Shown here piece after piece: positions 1 to 8,682 of a DNA stretch of 34,236 bases. Below the pieces are notes generated by a model, which did not search any database, was not told where the DNA came from, and saw only the letters and a list, made by a program, of their open reading frames with translations. Origin of the DNA: an uncultured Bacteroidota bacterium. GTDB taxonomy: Bacteria; Bacteroidota; Bacteroidia; Chitinophagales; Chitinophagaceae. Location: the NCBI GenBank assembly GCA_946479615.1, contig CAMLGR010000034.1:1-34236 (forward strand). The letters run 5' to 3'. The first letter of the stretch is position 1. Every line of letters begins with the position of its first letter. The position numbers were made by a program, and so were the translations under genes.

Positions 1-730
1 GGCTTTGCGATTTCAATACCTCTGCCTGGAAGTTCTGAACAGCCAGCTCGGTTGTTCTCGCCGCTTCTTTCTGCACCTTCACAATATCCAGCGCATTATT
101 CTGCAGTTTGATGTTTTGTTTTACAATTGCAAGTTGATTATCCAGCGCCAGCAATTCATAATAAGAATTGGCAACTTCTGCAATAAGATTGGTCAATACA
201 AAATTCCTTCCTTCCACTGTCGATAAATACCGCCTGATCGCCGCCTTCTTCTCATTGTGCAATTTTTTCCAGATATCTGCTTCCCAGTTGGCAGTCGCCG
301 CCACTGTATAATCCATCAGTACATCAGGAACCTGCTTGCCGGGTTTGATCTCGGTGGATGCATCACCAGCGCCCTGGCTGGTATAACGCCCTACTTTTTC
401 AACACCGATGCCGGCTCCCAACCCAACCGATGGTAATATCGATCCCTTTTTTACACGGATATCATTCTTTGCGATCTCGATTTCCTGCAAGGTGATCATC
501 AACTCCTGGTTATTGACCAACGCTGTATCGATCAGGTCGATCAGATGCTGATCAGTAAAAAAATTTCTCCACTGTACAGCCGATGTATTTATTGTATCGG
601 CAGTGGTTCCGTAAGTAACAGGCACCGGTTTAGGATCACTACCAGCAGTGATCGCCGGCACTTTACAACCGGCGATGGATATGCAAATACATAACCATAC
701 AACACACCTGTTTATATTGAATTTATACAT
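1..730 (-). CDS. RND efflux outer-membrane factor (TolC/NodT-type lipoprotein), 5' part only
   Basis: Outer-membrane channel of a tripartite efflux pump; the reading frame is open from the ATG at 730 to the window edge (about 243 codons), so the C-terminal half lies outside. The start overlaps the stop of the pump gene (ATG within ...ATGTATAA), which suggests translational coupling and fixes the start. The N-terminus is a lipoprotein signal with lipobox IAGC at Cys22. The following sequence fits the family: a segment with LVNNQELMITLQEIEIAKND, then NWEADIWKKL and NLIAEVANSYYELLALDNQL, the helical repeats of TolC-like proteins. It is the third gene of the adaptor-pump-channel operon on this strand. 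Family assignment is firm; the transported substrate cannot be read from the sequence. Confidence 0.9.
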   Translation of the reverse strand, partial: MYKFNINRCVVWLCICISIAGCKVPAITAGSDPKPVPVTYGTTADTINTSAVQWRNFFTDQHLIDLIDTALVNNQELMITLQEIEIAKNDIRVKKGSILPSVGLGAGIGVEKVGRYTSQGAGDASTEIKPGKQVPDVLMDYTVAATANWEADIWKKLHNEKKAAIRRYLSTVEGRNFVLTNLIAEVANSYYELLALDNQLAIVKQNIKLQNNALDIVKVQKEAARTTELAVQNFQAEVLKSQS

Positions 731-3700
731 TGTGATCGATTTCTTCTGTTAATGGATTTTCTTCTTCATCTTTTATCAGCAAACGTCTTTCGGCAATCCG
801 TCCGAATATATAATACAGGCCAGGTATGATCAATACACCAAATACAGTTCCTAATAACATACCTCCTGCTGCGGCAGAACCGATTGTCTTGTTACCAATT
901 TTACCGGGACCACTTGCCAGCACCAATGGTATCAGTCCGGCAATAAAGGCGAACGAGGTCATCAGGATCGGACGGAACCTTACCACAGAACCTTCTATCG
1001 CTGCCTTGAGTACCGTAAATCCTGACCTGTGTTTCTGCACAGCAAATTCAACGATCAGTACGGCGTTCTTTCCGAGCAACCCGATCAGCATGACCATCGC
1101 AACCTGGGCATAAATATTATTTTCCAGCCCTAATAGCTTTAATAAAAGAAAGGCCCCGAAGATACCTGCCACCAGGGAAAGGATCACGGCAAATGGAAGG
1201 ATGAAACTTTCATACTGTGCGGCAAGAATGAGATACACGAAACCAAGACAGATGAGGAATATATAAATTGCCTCATTGCCACGTGCTACTTCATCTTTGG
1301 AGATACCAGCCCAGTCGATACCGAATCCTCTTGGTAATGTTTTGCTCGCTACTTCATTGATCACCTGTATCGCCTCACCGCTACTATGACCCGGTGCAGC
1401 CGAACCACTGATCTCGGAGGAGTTGTACATATTATGCCGTGTGATCTCCGAAAGGCCATATACTTTTTCCATTTTCATGAACGCGGAGAATGGCACCATT
1501 TCATCATGATCATTCTTTACATATAATTTCAGAATATCCTCCGGTAATGCCCTGTATTCCGCTGATGCCTGTACAATTACTTTATACTGCCGGTCGAATT
1601 TGATAAAACTGATCTCGTAGTTACTACCGAGCAGCGTGGAAAGTGTGTTCATCGCATTATCGATACTCACTCCTTTTTGCTGCGCGATATCATTATCGAT
1701 CCGCAACATATATTGTGGAAAGCTGGCACTGTAAAAACTAAACACCGATGATAACTCGGGGCGTTTACCCAGTTCCTTCACAAAATCATTACTGACCGTT
1801 TCCATCTTTTTATAATCGCCTGAACCTGCTTTGTCCAGCAACCGCAATTCAAAACCGCCCGCTGCTCCATAACCGGGCACAGCAGGTGGCTGAAAGAATT
1901 CAATCGTAGCGCCGGTAATATCCTTCGATTTCGCTTCCAGTTCTTTCATGATCTGCTGATCGGTACGGTTACGGTCATTCCAGCTTTTCAGGTTGATCAA
2001 ACAGGTTCCTGAATTGGAACCCGTTCCTTCTGTAAGAATTTCATAGCCTGCGAGAGAAGAAACCGATTGTACTCCATCAATACCTTCTGCAACTTTTTGT
2101 AAGCGCTCAGCTATTTCGTTGGTTCTTTCCAGGGAAGATCCCGGTGGTGTTTGTATCACCGCATAAAACATTCCCTGGTCTTCGTTGGGAATAAAACCAG
2201 AAGGAAGACTATTGTTCAGGAACCAGGTGCCCACGCAAAAAGCAATCAGCATGATAAACGTGATCACCCGCTTGTTAACGATTTTACCCAGTATACCCTG
2301 GTATCTCCCCGAAAGACGGTTGAACCAGTTATTAAACCCATCAAGTCCCCGGTTGAGTATTGTTTGCTTCTTTGGCTTTCCATGATTATTCTTCAGCATC
2401 ATGGCGCAAAGAGCCGGTGTCAGTGTCAACGCTACCACACCCGAAAGAATGATGGAAGTCGCCATAGTGATAGAGAATTGCCGGTAAAATATCCCGACAG
2501 GACCGGACATAAATGCAACAGGTATAAATACCGCTGCCATCACGAATGTAATAGCGATAATGGCCCCGCTGATCTCGTGCATTGCTTCCTGTGTGGCTTT
2601 CAAAGGCGATAAATGTTTTGTTTCCATCTTCGCATGCACTGCTTCAATTACTACAATGGCATTGTCTACCACGATACCAATAGCCAGCACCAGCGCAAAT
2701 AAAGTGATCAGGTTGAGGGTGATACCAAAGAATTGCATGAATACAAATGTTCCGATCAACGATACCGGCACCGCAATAGCCGGGATGATGGTTGAGCGCC
2801 AGTCACCCAAAAATAGGAATACCACCAAACCCACCAGGATAAACGCTTCTACCAGCGTATGAATAACTTTTTCGATAGACGCATCAAGGAATTTAGATAC
2901 ATCATAACTGATCTCGTAATCCATTCCTTTCGGGAATGAAGTAGCCTTGATCTCTTTGAGCTTGGCTTTTACATCTTCGATAACCTGACTGGCATTACTT
3001 CCATAGGATTGCTTTAATACGATAGCAGCAGAGGGCCGGCCATTAAGATTGGAATAAATATCGTACATGGAACTGCCAAATTCGATATCCGCCACATCTT
3101 TCAGGCGTAGCAATTCACCATTAGGATTGGCTTTTAAAACAATATTTTCATACTGCTCTTTCGTGGTAAATCGTCCGGGATATTTTAATACATATTCGAA
3201 TGATTCGGATCTTTTACCGGAACTTTCTCCTGTTTTTCCGGGCGATGCTTCGAGACTTTGTTCATCCAGCGCTTTCATTACCTCATCAGCAGATATTTTA
3301 TACGCCAGCATGCGATCCGGTTTCAACCACACACGCATCGCATATTCACGGTTACCGAGGATATCGGCAAAACCAACACCATCTACGCGTCTTAATTCCG
3401 ATAACAGGTTGATATCTGCAAAATTGAAAAGGAATTTCTGATCGGCTTTCGGATCGGTACTGTACAGGTTGATGTACATAAGCATATTTGATTCTTCACG
3501 CGTGATCTTTACGCCTTCCCGCACGACGAGTGGTGGTAGCTTGTTAACTACCGAAGCCACGCGATTCTGTACATTCAATGATGCCTGTGCAGGATCGGTA
3601 CCCAGATTAAATACAACCTGTATATCTGCTTCTCCATCATTACCCGCATCCGATGCCATGTATTTCATTCCCGGAACACCATTGATCGCCCGTTCGAGCG

Positions 3701-3890
3701 GAATGATCACGGATTTTACCATCAATTCATTATTGGCGCCGGGATAGTCTGCCACCACGTTTACTTTGGGCGGAGATATGGAAGGAAATTGTGTCACCGG
3801 CAATTTGACTATGGCCAATACACCCAACAGTACGATGATGAGTGATATGACAATAGACAGAACCGGTCTGTGTATAAACTTATTAAACAT
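723..3890 (-). CDS. RND multidrug efflux transporter, HAE1 (AcrB/MexB-like) inner-membrane pump
   Basis: Proton-driven inner-membrane pump of 1055 residues, the usual length for the AcrB family. The N-terminus shows the classic TM1 followed by LPVTQFPSISPPKVNV. TM4 carries GIVVDNAIVVIEAV: the proton-relay Asp (409) is present and the second Asp of AcrB is Asn (410), a substitution I believe is common in such Bacteroidota pumps. The TM10 lysine is seen in GLLGKNAVLIVEF. Loop motifs such as FIPNEDQGMFYAVIQTPPG and GFGIDWAGIS also match. It lies 24 bp after the adaptor gene and overlaps the channel gene, so the three are one operon. Substrates are unknown; HAE1-type pumps usually export amphiphilic toxic compounds. 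Confidence 0.96.
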   Translation of the reverse strand: MFNKFIHRPVLSIVISLIIVLLGVLAIVKLPVTQFPSISPPKVNVVADYPGANNELMVKSVIIPLERAINGVPGMKYMASDAGNDGEADIQVVFNLGTDPAQASLNVQNRVASVVNKLPPLVVREGVKITREESNMLMYINLYSTDPKADQKFLFNFADINLLSELRRVDGVGFADILGNREYAMRVWLKPDRMLAYKISADEVMKALDEQSLEASPGKTGESSGKRSESFEYVLKYPGRFTTKEQYENIVLKANPNGELLRLKDVADIEFGSSMYDIYSNLNGRPSAAIVLKQSYGSNASQVIEDVKAKLKEIKATSFPKGMDYEISYDVSKFLDASIEKVIHTLVEAFILVGLVVFLFLGDWRSTIIPAIAVPVSLIGTFVFMQFFGITLNLITLFALVLAIGIVVDNAIVVIEAVHAKMETKHLSPLKATQEAMHEISGAIIAITFVMAAVFIPVAFMSGPVGIFYRQFSITMATSIILSGVVALTLTPALCAMMLKNNHGKPKKQTILNRGLDGFNNWFNRLSGRYQGILGKIVNKRVITFIMLIAFCVGTWFLNNSLPSGFIPNEDQGMFYAVIQTPPGSSLERTNEIAERLQKVAEGIDGVQSVSSLAGYEILTEGTGSNSGTCLINLKSWNDRNRTDQQIMKELEAKSKDITGATIEFFQPPAVPGYGAAGGFELRLLDKAGSGDYKKMETVSNDFVKELGKRPELSSVFSFYSASFPQYMLRIDNDIAQQKGVSIDNAMNTLSTLLGSNYEISFIKFDRQYKVIVQASAEYRALPEDILKLYVKNDHDEMVPFSAFMKMEKVYGLSEITRHNMYNSSEISGSAAPGHSSGEAIQVINEVASKTLPRGFGIDWAGISKDEVARGNEAIYIFLICLGFVYLILAAQYESFILPFAVILSLVAGIFGAFLLLKLLGLENNIYAQVAMVMLIGLLGKNAVLIVEFAVQKHRSGFTVLKAAIEGSVVRFRPILMTSFAFIAGLIPLVLASGPGKIGNKTIGSAAAGGMLLGTVFGVLIIPGLYYIFGRIAERRLLIKDEEENPLTEEIDHNV

Positions 3891-3914
3891 TGAAATAATT
3901 ATTTGGTTGAATTA

Positions 3915-4997
3915 CTATTCCGCTTTTAACCGTAAATGCGAAATCACTTCTCCCGGTTTTTGAAATTCAACATTGATCTTATCGTCATCTTTTACTTTCT
4001 GAACTCCTTCGAGCAGTATCCTGTCGTTTTCAGCAAGACCGCTTTGAACAACATACAGGTCGGGTAATTCACCGGTAACGGTTATTTCCTTTGATTTAGC
4101 CACATTATTATTATCAACTACAAAAACATATTTCTTGTCCTGTATTTCATAAGTAGCTTTCTGGGGAATGATCAATGCATTTTTTACAGGGATATTCATC
4201 AGTACTTTACCAGTCTCTCCATTTTTCAGAATATTTCCTGTGTTGGGAAACCTGGCCCGGAAAGCGATATTGCCGGTCTCGTTATCAAATTCACTTTCGA
4301 TCACTTCTACTTTTCCTTTATCAGCAAGACGGGTATTGTTGGCCAGCAACAGGCTGACATTACTTTCTCCCCGTGCTTTTGCATTGGTTTGATAATCGAT
4401 ATACTCCGGTTCGGATACATTGAAATAGGCGAACACCTGGCTATTATCTGAAAGACTGGTGAGCAATTCACCTTCATCGATCAGGCTTCCGATTTTTTTA
4501 GGAATGCGGTCAATCGTGCCATCGAATGGTGCGCGGATCTCGGTAAAAGAAAGATGCAGTCTCGCGAGTTCTGTTTCTGCTTTGGCCTTGTCCAGTTTGG
4601 CCTGCGCCATTGCCTGTTCATTTTTAGAAATAATATTTTTATTCACCAGGGTACTGGTGTTCTGAAACTCTATTTCGGCAGCTTTTGTTTCTGCCTGCGC
4701 TTTCAGCAATTCGGCTTCATACATTTTGGGCATGATGCGGAATAAAAGCTGGCCGGCTTTTACCTGCTGACCCTCATCTACATAGATATTTTGCAGGTAT
4801 CCTTTTTCCTGTGACCTGATCTCGATATTCCGGACAGAATGGATCTGCGAAACATATTCCCTGGTAAAAGTCGTGTCCATTTTTAATGGACTGGTGACGG
4901 CATATTTGCCGGCTTCTTCTTTTTCTTCCTGTTTGGGTTTACAGCTTGCCTGGCAAATAAGACCAAACAAACCAGCATACATGAAAATTCTCTTCAT
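3915..4997 (-). CDS. RND efflux periplasmic adaptor (membrane fusion protein, HlyD/AcrA-like lipoprotein)
   Basis: Periplasmic adaptor joining the pump to the outer-membrane channel; 360 residues, typical of AcrA-like proteins. The N-terminal signal ends in lipobox QASC, so it is probably lipid-anchored. Domains in order: beta-barrel/lipoyl half (IEIRSQEKGYLQNIYVDEGQ, then VKAGQLLFRIMP), an alpha-helical hairpin rich in Ala/Glu/Lys, the second lipoyl half (LSFTEIRAPFDGTIDRIPKK), then the membrane-proximal beta domains. It is the first gene of the operon. The upstream 150 bp holds no clear TAnnTTTG promoter in this orientation, so the operon promoter is unassigned. Confidence 0.95.
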   Translation of the reverse strand: MKRIFMYAGLFGLICQASCKPKQEEKEEAGKYAVTSPLKMDTTFTREYVSQIHSVRNIEIRSQEKGYLQNIYVDEGQQVKAGQLLFRIMPKMYEAELLKAQAETKAAEIEFQNTSTLVNKNIISKNEQAMAQAKLDKAKAETELARLHLSFTEIRAPFDGTIDRIPKKIGSLIDEGELLTSLSDNSQVFAYFNVSEPEYIDYQTNAKARGESNVSLLLANNTRLADKGKVEVIESEFDNETGNIAFRARFPNTGNILKNGETGKVLMNIPVKNALIIPQKATYEIQDKKYVFVVDNNNVAKSKEITVTGELPDLYVVQSGLAENDRILLEGVQKVKDDDKINVEFQKPGEVISHLRLKAE

Positions 4998-5151
4998 AAT
5001 ATAAAATGAATAGTGAGCATTGCGCTGTTTAAAAACTCCTTCTTCTATGGCAGGTTAAAAAATGACAATCGCAGGAATACTGCAATAATTGGATAGATAT
5101 AAAGCAATATTTAGTTGGTAACACACTCTATCCTTACAGGTGCAAGATCGA

Positions 5152-5532
5152 TCAAACCCTTAACACACGGTGCAGGATATACCGGTTAGATGCACGAACA
5201 CAGGACACAGGAATATTTTTCAAACCATCAGCCGGGATAACCAGTGCTGACGAATAAGACAGTTCCGAATAGGCTCTGCCAAACAATTTGAATCTCCTGA
5301 TAGAAAAATCATCCTGGTCATCATCTTCTACATAATCATTGGGGAGATATTCATCATGATCGTAAAGGCTGGATGTATTGATGGAGATGCTGAAAGAGGT
5401 ACTCCTTGCCGGTGTTACCAGCGAATGCCATGTATGTACATGACTGGCTGTGTGAAAAGGCACGACTGCCTGAACATCGTTATCGTTCAACAGGAACAAA
5501 CACAGGTATACGAAAAAGATAGCTCTTTTCAT
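5152..5532 (-). CDS. secreted hypothetical protein, 126 aa
   Basis: Starts MKRAIFFVYLCLFLL, a good Sec signal peptide with likely cleavage after VQA. The rest is polar, with an acidic stretch (NDYVEDDDQDDFS) and no recognisable domain. It sits alone upstream of the efflux operon on the same strand with a 154-bp gap, so it may be separate. I do not recognise the family. The signal peptide and absence of a better overlapping frame favour a real gene. Confidence 0.55.
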   Translation of the reverse strand: MKRAIFFVYLCLFLLNDNDVQAVVPFHTASHVHTWHSLVTPARSTSFSISINTSSLYDHDEYLPNDYVEDDDQDDFSIRRFKLFGRAYSELSYSSALVIPADGLKNIPVSCVRASNRYILHRVLRV

Positions 5533-5733
5533 TGGAGCTCAAAATAAGAAAACATTTAGCAGGGAAACAAGCGGACAAGCGCGTCTTCGTGTAAACAATT
5601 GGTTAATGTTGTTTTACAAAGTCATTAACGAAATAAAATGCGGGAGGCTGACTACTCATTTATACATACACGAACAGGTGTTCAAAAATCGTTGCGCATA
5701 CTTAATAAAACACGGTGTAAAAAAAGGGGCCAA

Positions 5734-6120
5734 TTATTTTCCCGACAGCAACTGGTCGGCTTCCCTATTGCTGAGGCTGCGCGAATGTTCTACGAGAATG
5801 ACCGGCGCTCCTCCTGCCATTTCTCCCAGATCGCGTAAGGCGCGTTTTTCTATTTCAGATAAACCACCTTCGAGTTCTACAACCTGCTGGATCAGCACCT
5901 TGATCTGCCGGGGAAAAAATCTCCTTTTAGGAATCAGTTCATCCAAAGCACTTCGTATCGTTACATTGGCGCTGTTAAAGTCAGCGATGATGAACCGCTC
6001 GTTGGAAAATGGTTCGATCGCCTCCCTGGCAATCGATTCGCCTGTCTCCAGGTTCAGTAGTCCCACCTTGTTTTTGAATAATTTTATATAGACCGGAGTG
6101 CGTTTGAAAAGAGATGCCAT
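5734..6120 (-). CDS. short MreB/actin-like fragment protein (about 128 aa)
   Basis: The protein aligns by eye with the first third of MreB. The hydrophobic first strand (VYIKLFKNKVGLLNL) sits where MreB has its N-terminal strand; IIADFNSANVTIRSAL matches the MreB segment xVIADFDVxxxMLxxF; LSEIEKRALRDLGEMAG matches the hallmark TEVEKRAVRDAAExAG; VILVEH matches VYLIEE. Full MreB is about 340 residues. This one stops right after subdomain IA/IB and lacks the second phosphate loop and adenosine-binding motifs, and the first phosphate loop (DLGTANT in MreB) is changed to NLETGES. The ATG at 6120 is preferred because it matches the MreB start; a TTG at 6189 would add 23 residues without homology. 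It cannot be a working ATPase; it could be a filament modulator or a relic under weak selection. Confidence 0.6.
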   Translation of the reverse strand: MASLFKRTPVYIKLFKNKVGLLNLETGESIAREAIEPFSNERFIIADFNSANVTIRSALDELIPKRRFFPRQIKVLIQQVVELEGGLSEIEKRALRDLGEMAGGAPVILVEHSRSLSNREADQLLSGK

Positions 6121-6333
6121 ATTCCCTGTTTTGGTGAAGTTAATCAATCCTGTTTTTAAAACCCTGTGAAGCCGGTCAATTCCGTACAAGACTGTATCAT
6201 AACCGAATAATTGTTTTGCTATTTGCCTAATAGGGTCATGAGTATCAAAACGAAAAGTATTGGCACGGCATTTATGTAATTGGATGGTCGTTCTGTTTTA
6301 TCACCGGGCCGATGGCCGTTCACAACTACTTCT

Positions 6334-6791
6334 ATGATCAGAAATTATTTGCGCGCATCGCTGAGGTACTTCTCCAAAAACAAAGGTTTTACTGCTATCA
6401 ATATCGCCGGTCTTTCCATCGGGTTGGCTGTTTGTCTCCTGATCATTTTTTATGTGAAGGATGAATTGAATTATGACAAGTATAACAAAAACGCCAACCG
6501 CATTTACCGGATCACCGAGCATGTGCGGTTGATGCCCGTACAAGCAGTATTGCAGGTATGTTGTCCTATGATTTTCTGAAACTCGTATTTATCTCTTTGC
6601 TGATCGCTGCGCCATTGGACTGGCCGATAATGAATAAATGGTTACAGGATTTTTCATACCGTATACAGGTCGGCTGGACCATTATTGCATTGGCGGGAAT
6701 AGCCGCCATTGTAATAGCGCTCGTTACAGTGAGCTTTCAATCGATCCGGGCGGCATTGTCTAATCCCGTAAAAAGTCTCCGGCCAGAATAA
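6334..6791 (+). pseudogene. remnant of a MacB/FtsX-type ABC transporter permease (internal deletion)
   Basis: The 5' part (from ATG 6334, MIRNYLRASLRYFSKNKGF then TAINIAGLSIGLAVCLLI and YDKYNKNANRIYRITEHV) is the N-terminus of the roughly 800-residue MacB-like permeases common in Bacteroidota. Near 6538-6545 the sequence jumps to the last stretch of the same protein in another frame (SSIAGMLSYDFLKLVFISLL, then MNKWLQDFSYRI and ending NPVKSLRPE, stop at 6791). Everything between, including the periplasmic domains and the inner TM helices, is gone, and the two pieces are out of frame. This is a decayed gene. No ATPase partner is adjacent. Confidence 0.88.
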
Positions 6792-6997
6792 GTTTTTGAT
6801 TAGAGAAGAATAGAACACGGATAGAAATGAATGAATGGATATTAATTAGATTCAAAAAGTATAATTGGTCGCATATAAGCAGAAATTTTAAAACTTCTCT
6901 GTGGTTCTCTCCACGGTTCTCTGTGGTATATGCCCTGTAAGAAAGATCCTATTTAAAAGTCTCCATACTAAATACTTTAATCTATATCCTGTCCGGT

Positions 6998-7005
6998 ATC
7001 TTTGC
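6998..7005 (+). promoter_or_regulatory. TAnnTTTG -7 element ahead of the acetyltransferase
   Basis: TATCTTTG is an exact match to the Bacteroidota -7 consensus TAnnTTTG. Its distance to the GTG at 7009 predicts a transcript beginning at or next to the start codon, that is, a nearly leaderless mRNA. No strong -33 TTG is seen at the usual spacing. Confidence 0.55.
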
Positions 7006-7008
7006 CGT

Positions 7009-7698
7009 GTGAAACATCTGCTCCATAATCCCGTTTATAATGCTTTGCTATCCGGCGATGCTGCATTGGGTTTCGGCACGGAACAGGTGAAATGTTTTGA
7101 TGAAGAAGTCTCACCTTTCGTCGGTTTCCGGGAAGGCTATGCAAATGGGTTCGATGATCTTTACCAATTACTACCCGCCGGCAGAAAAATATTATATGCA
7201 AATCCTGAAAAAATACAAGCGCCTCCCGGCTGGCAGGTGTTACATGAAATCGAAGGATTACAATTTGCAGGCGGAAAGCATACAGGTACTGTTGATTCAC
7301 CCCACCAGCTTATTCCTCTTAACAGCGGTCATGTTGCAGAAATGATATCCCTGGCGCAACTGACCAAACCCGGTCCGTTCAGTGCACGGACCATCGACTT
7401 TGGACATTACTATGGCATTTTCGAAGATGGAAAATTAGTAGCGATGACAGGTCAGCGGTTGCACCCGGGCAATTATGCGGAAGTGAGCGCGGTTTGTACA
7501 CATCCTGATTACCTGGGAAAAGGATATGCCGCTGCCCTGATATCGCAACAACTTCAGCTGATCGCCCGCAACGGGCAGGAAGTTTTTCTGCATGTCAGGA
7601 AGGATAACAGCAGAGCTATTGCTATTTATGAACGCCTGGGATTTATGGTTAGCCGGCCGATGAACTTCTATTTCATGAAAAAACAGGAGGCTTCCTGA
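7009..7698 (+). CDS. GNAT-family N-acetyltransferase (FR47-like)
   Basis: Predicted acetyl-CoA-dependent N-acetyltransferase. The GNAT core is in the C-terminal half: EVSAVCTHPDYLGKGYAAAL contains the pyrophosphate-binding loop (GKGYAA), followed by the helix and NSRAIAIYERLGF, the typical motif B. The N-terminal half (ALGFGTEQVKCFDEEVSPF, then a segment ending LYANPEKIQAPPGW) is the less conserved half of FR47-like proteins. The frame is open to 6901, but the added residues look like non-coding sequence and would include the promoter. I therefore prefer GTG 7009 (VKHLLHNPVYNALLSGD). Length is about 229 residues. The substrate is unknown. Confidence 0.85.
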   Translation: MKHLLHNPVYNALLSGDAALGFGTEQVKCFDEEVSPFVGFREGYANGFDDLYQLLPAGRKILYANPEKIQAPPGWQVLHEIEGLQFAGGKHTGTVDSPHQLIPLNSGHVAEMISLAQLTKPGPFSARTIDFGHYYGIFEDGKLVAMTGQRLHPGNYAEVSAVCTHPDYLGKGYAAALISQQLQLIARNGQEVFLHVRKDNSRAIAIYERLGFMVSRPMNFYFMKKQEAS

Positions 7699-7918
7699 AT
7701 CCAGGCCCGGTAAGCCTTCATAATTCCCCAAAATGCAGAATTTGTCCTGATCATGCTTAATCTATCCGGTAAATAAGCCTGAATCTTACAGCAAACCCCG
7801 AAAAATTCCTCACAGGATCTCTGCTTATCCCTGAATTTTGAATAGAGATTTTTTTTAATAACAACCGGTATCCGGCTACGTAACCATCATCATTTATTTC
7901 ATCTTCAAAAAAATTATC

Positions 7919-8455
7919 ATGAAAAAATTGACTTTCCTTTTTTTAGCAGGCATCATATGTTCCTGCAACAATTCGGAAACATCTTCTAAGGACACCCCGA
8001 AAGATTCGACAGGAGCCGCTGCCACCACCACGGCGATGAATTATCCTTACACGATCGAACATCCCGATAATTGGGAAATGGGTGACAATGCCAATACGCT
8101 GATCTCATTAAAATGTTTAAAGGCATGGGAAGAAGGAAATATGGATGAATCAATGAAGTATTTTGGCGATTCGGTCCGGGTGCAATTTGATGGATTGGAC
8201 AAGAAAATGTCCAACGACAGTTTAAGGGCCATGCTCGGCGATGGAAGAAACAATTACAAAACTGTCGTGGAAAGAATGAATGACTGGGAATCGGTTATTT
8301 CAAAAGATAAAAGCGAAGAATGGGTAACGCTCTGGTACAGGCAGGTCTGGGAAACAAAGCAAGGCGTAAAGGATTCTTCAGATGTCATCAATGATCTGCA
8401 GTTAAAAGACGGTAAGATCATCAGGTTATCGGAGTATAACAGGAAACTGCATTAA
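7919..8455 (+). CDS. NTF2/SnoaL-like lipoprotein, 178 aa
   Basis: Signal MKKLTFLFLAGIICSC ends in a lipobox (IICSC), followed by a low-complexity Ser/Thr/Ala linker to about residue 40. The remainder (CLKAWEEGNMDESMKYFGDS, VRVQFDGLDKKMSNDSLRAM, then WVTLWYRQVWETK and INDLQLKDGKIIRLSEYNR) has the pattern of the NTF2-like/SnoaL cone fold: helix with WExGN, DxVR strand, a curved sheet and a closing DGKIxRLxEY strand. No catalytic residues are evident, so a ligand-binding role is as likely as an enzymatic one. It is a single-gene unit closed by a terminator at 8480. Confidence 0.75.
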   Translation: MKKLTFLFLAGIICSCNNSETSSKDTPKDSTGAAATTTAMNYPYTIEHPDNWEMGDNANTLISLKCLKAWEEGNMDESMKYFGDSVRVQFDGLDKKMSNDSLRAMLGDGRNNYKTVVERMNDWESVISKDKSEEWVTLWYRQVWETKQGVKDSSDVINDLQLKDGKIIRLSEYNRKLH

Positions 8456-8479
8456 TGCTGCGGATGACCGCTAAAAATA

Positions 8480-8512
8480 AAAAGCCTGTAAACAATGTTT
8501 ACGGGCTTTTTT
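8480..8512 (+). terminator. rho-independent terminator after the NTF2-like lipoprotein
   Basis: A 10-bp G/C-centred stem plus flanking A-T pairs (AAAGCCTGTAAAC with GTTTACGGGCTTT, loop AAT) followed by a T-run, starting about 25 bp after the stop codon. Confidence 0.9.
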
Positions 8513-8657
8513 GTAACAATAACATGCAGGCTTTCCTTCGGTCTTTCCTCTTCAGCATACAAGGCTGGCAACCCCATTTGGCCTGAAATTTCCTCCAGTC
8601 ACCGATTTCCGCCTCTATAGTGACCGATCTGATCTTCACTGAAGCTTTTATCAAAGA

Positions 8658-8665
8658 TATTTTTG
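8658..8665 (+). promoter_or_regulatory. TAnnTTTG -7 element ahead of the ABC exporter operon
   Basis: TATTTTTG matches the Bacteroidota -7 consensus. It lies 17 bp upstream of ATG 8683, which supports that ATG over an in-frame upstream start at 8620. No clear -33 box. Confidence 0.5.
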
Positions 8666-8682
8666 CTTCACAATTCATTTAT

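Noticed and set aside
2151..2612. 153-codon plus-strand frame inside the RND pump gene
   Set aside because: Antisense to a clearly conserved AcrB-type protein; its composition is that of a shadow frame.
5606..6091. 161-codon plus-strand frame across the MreB-like gene
   Set aside because: The opposite strand carries recognisable MreB motifs, and this frame has none.
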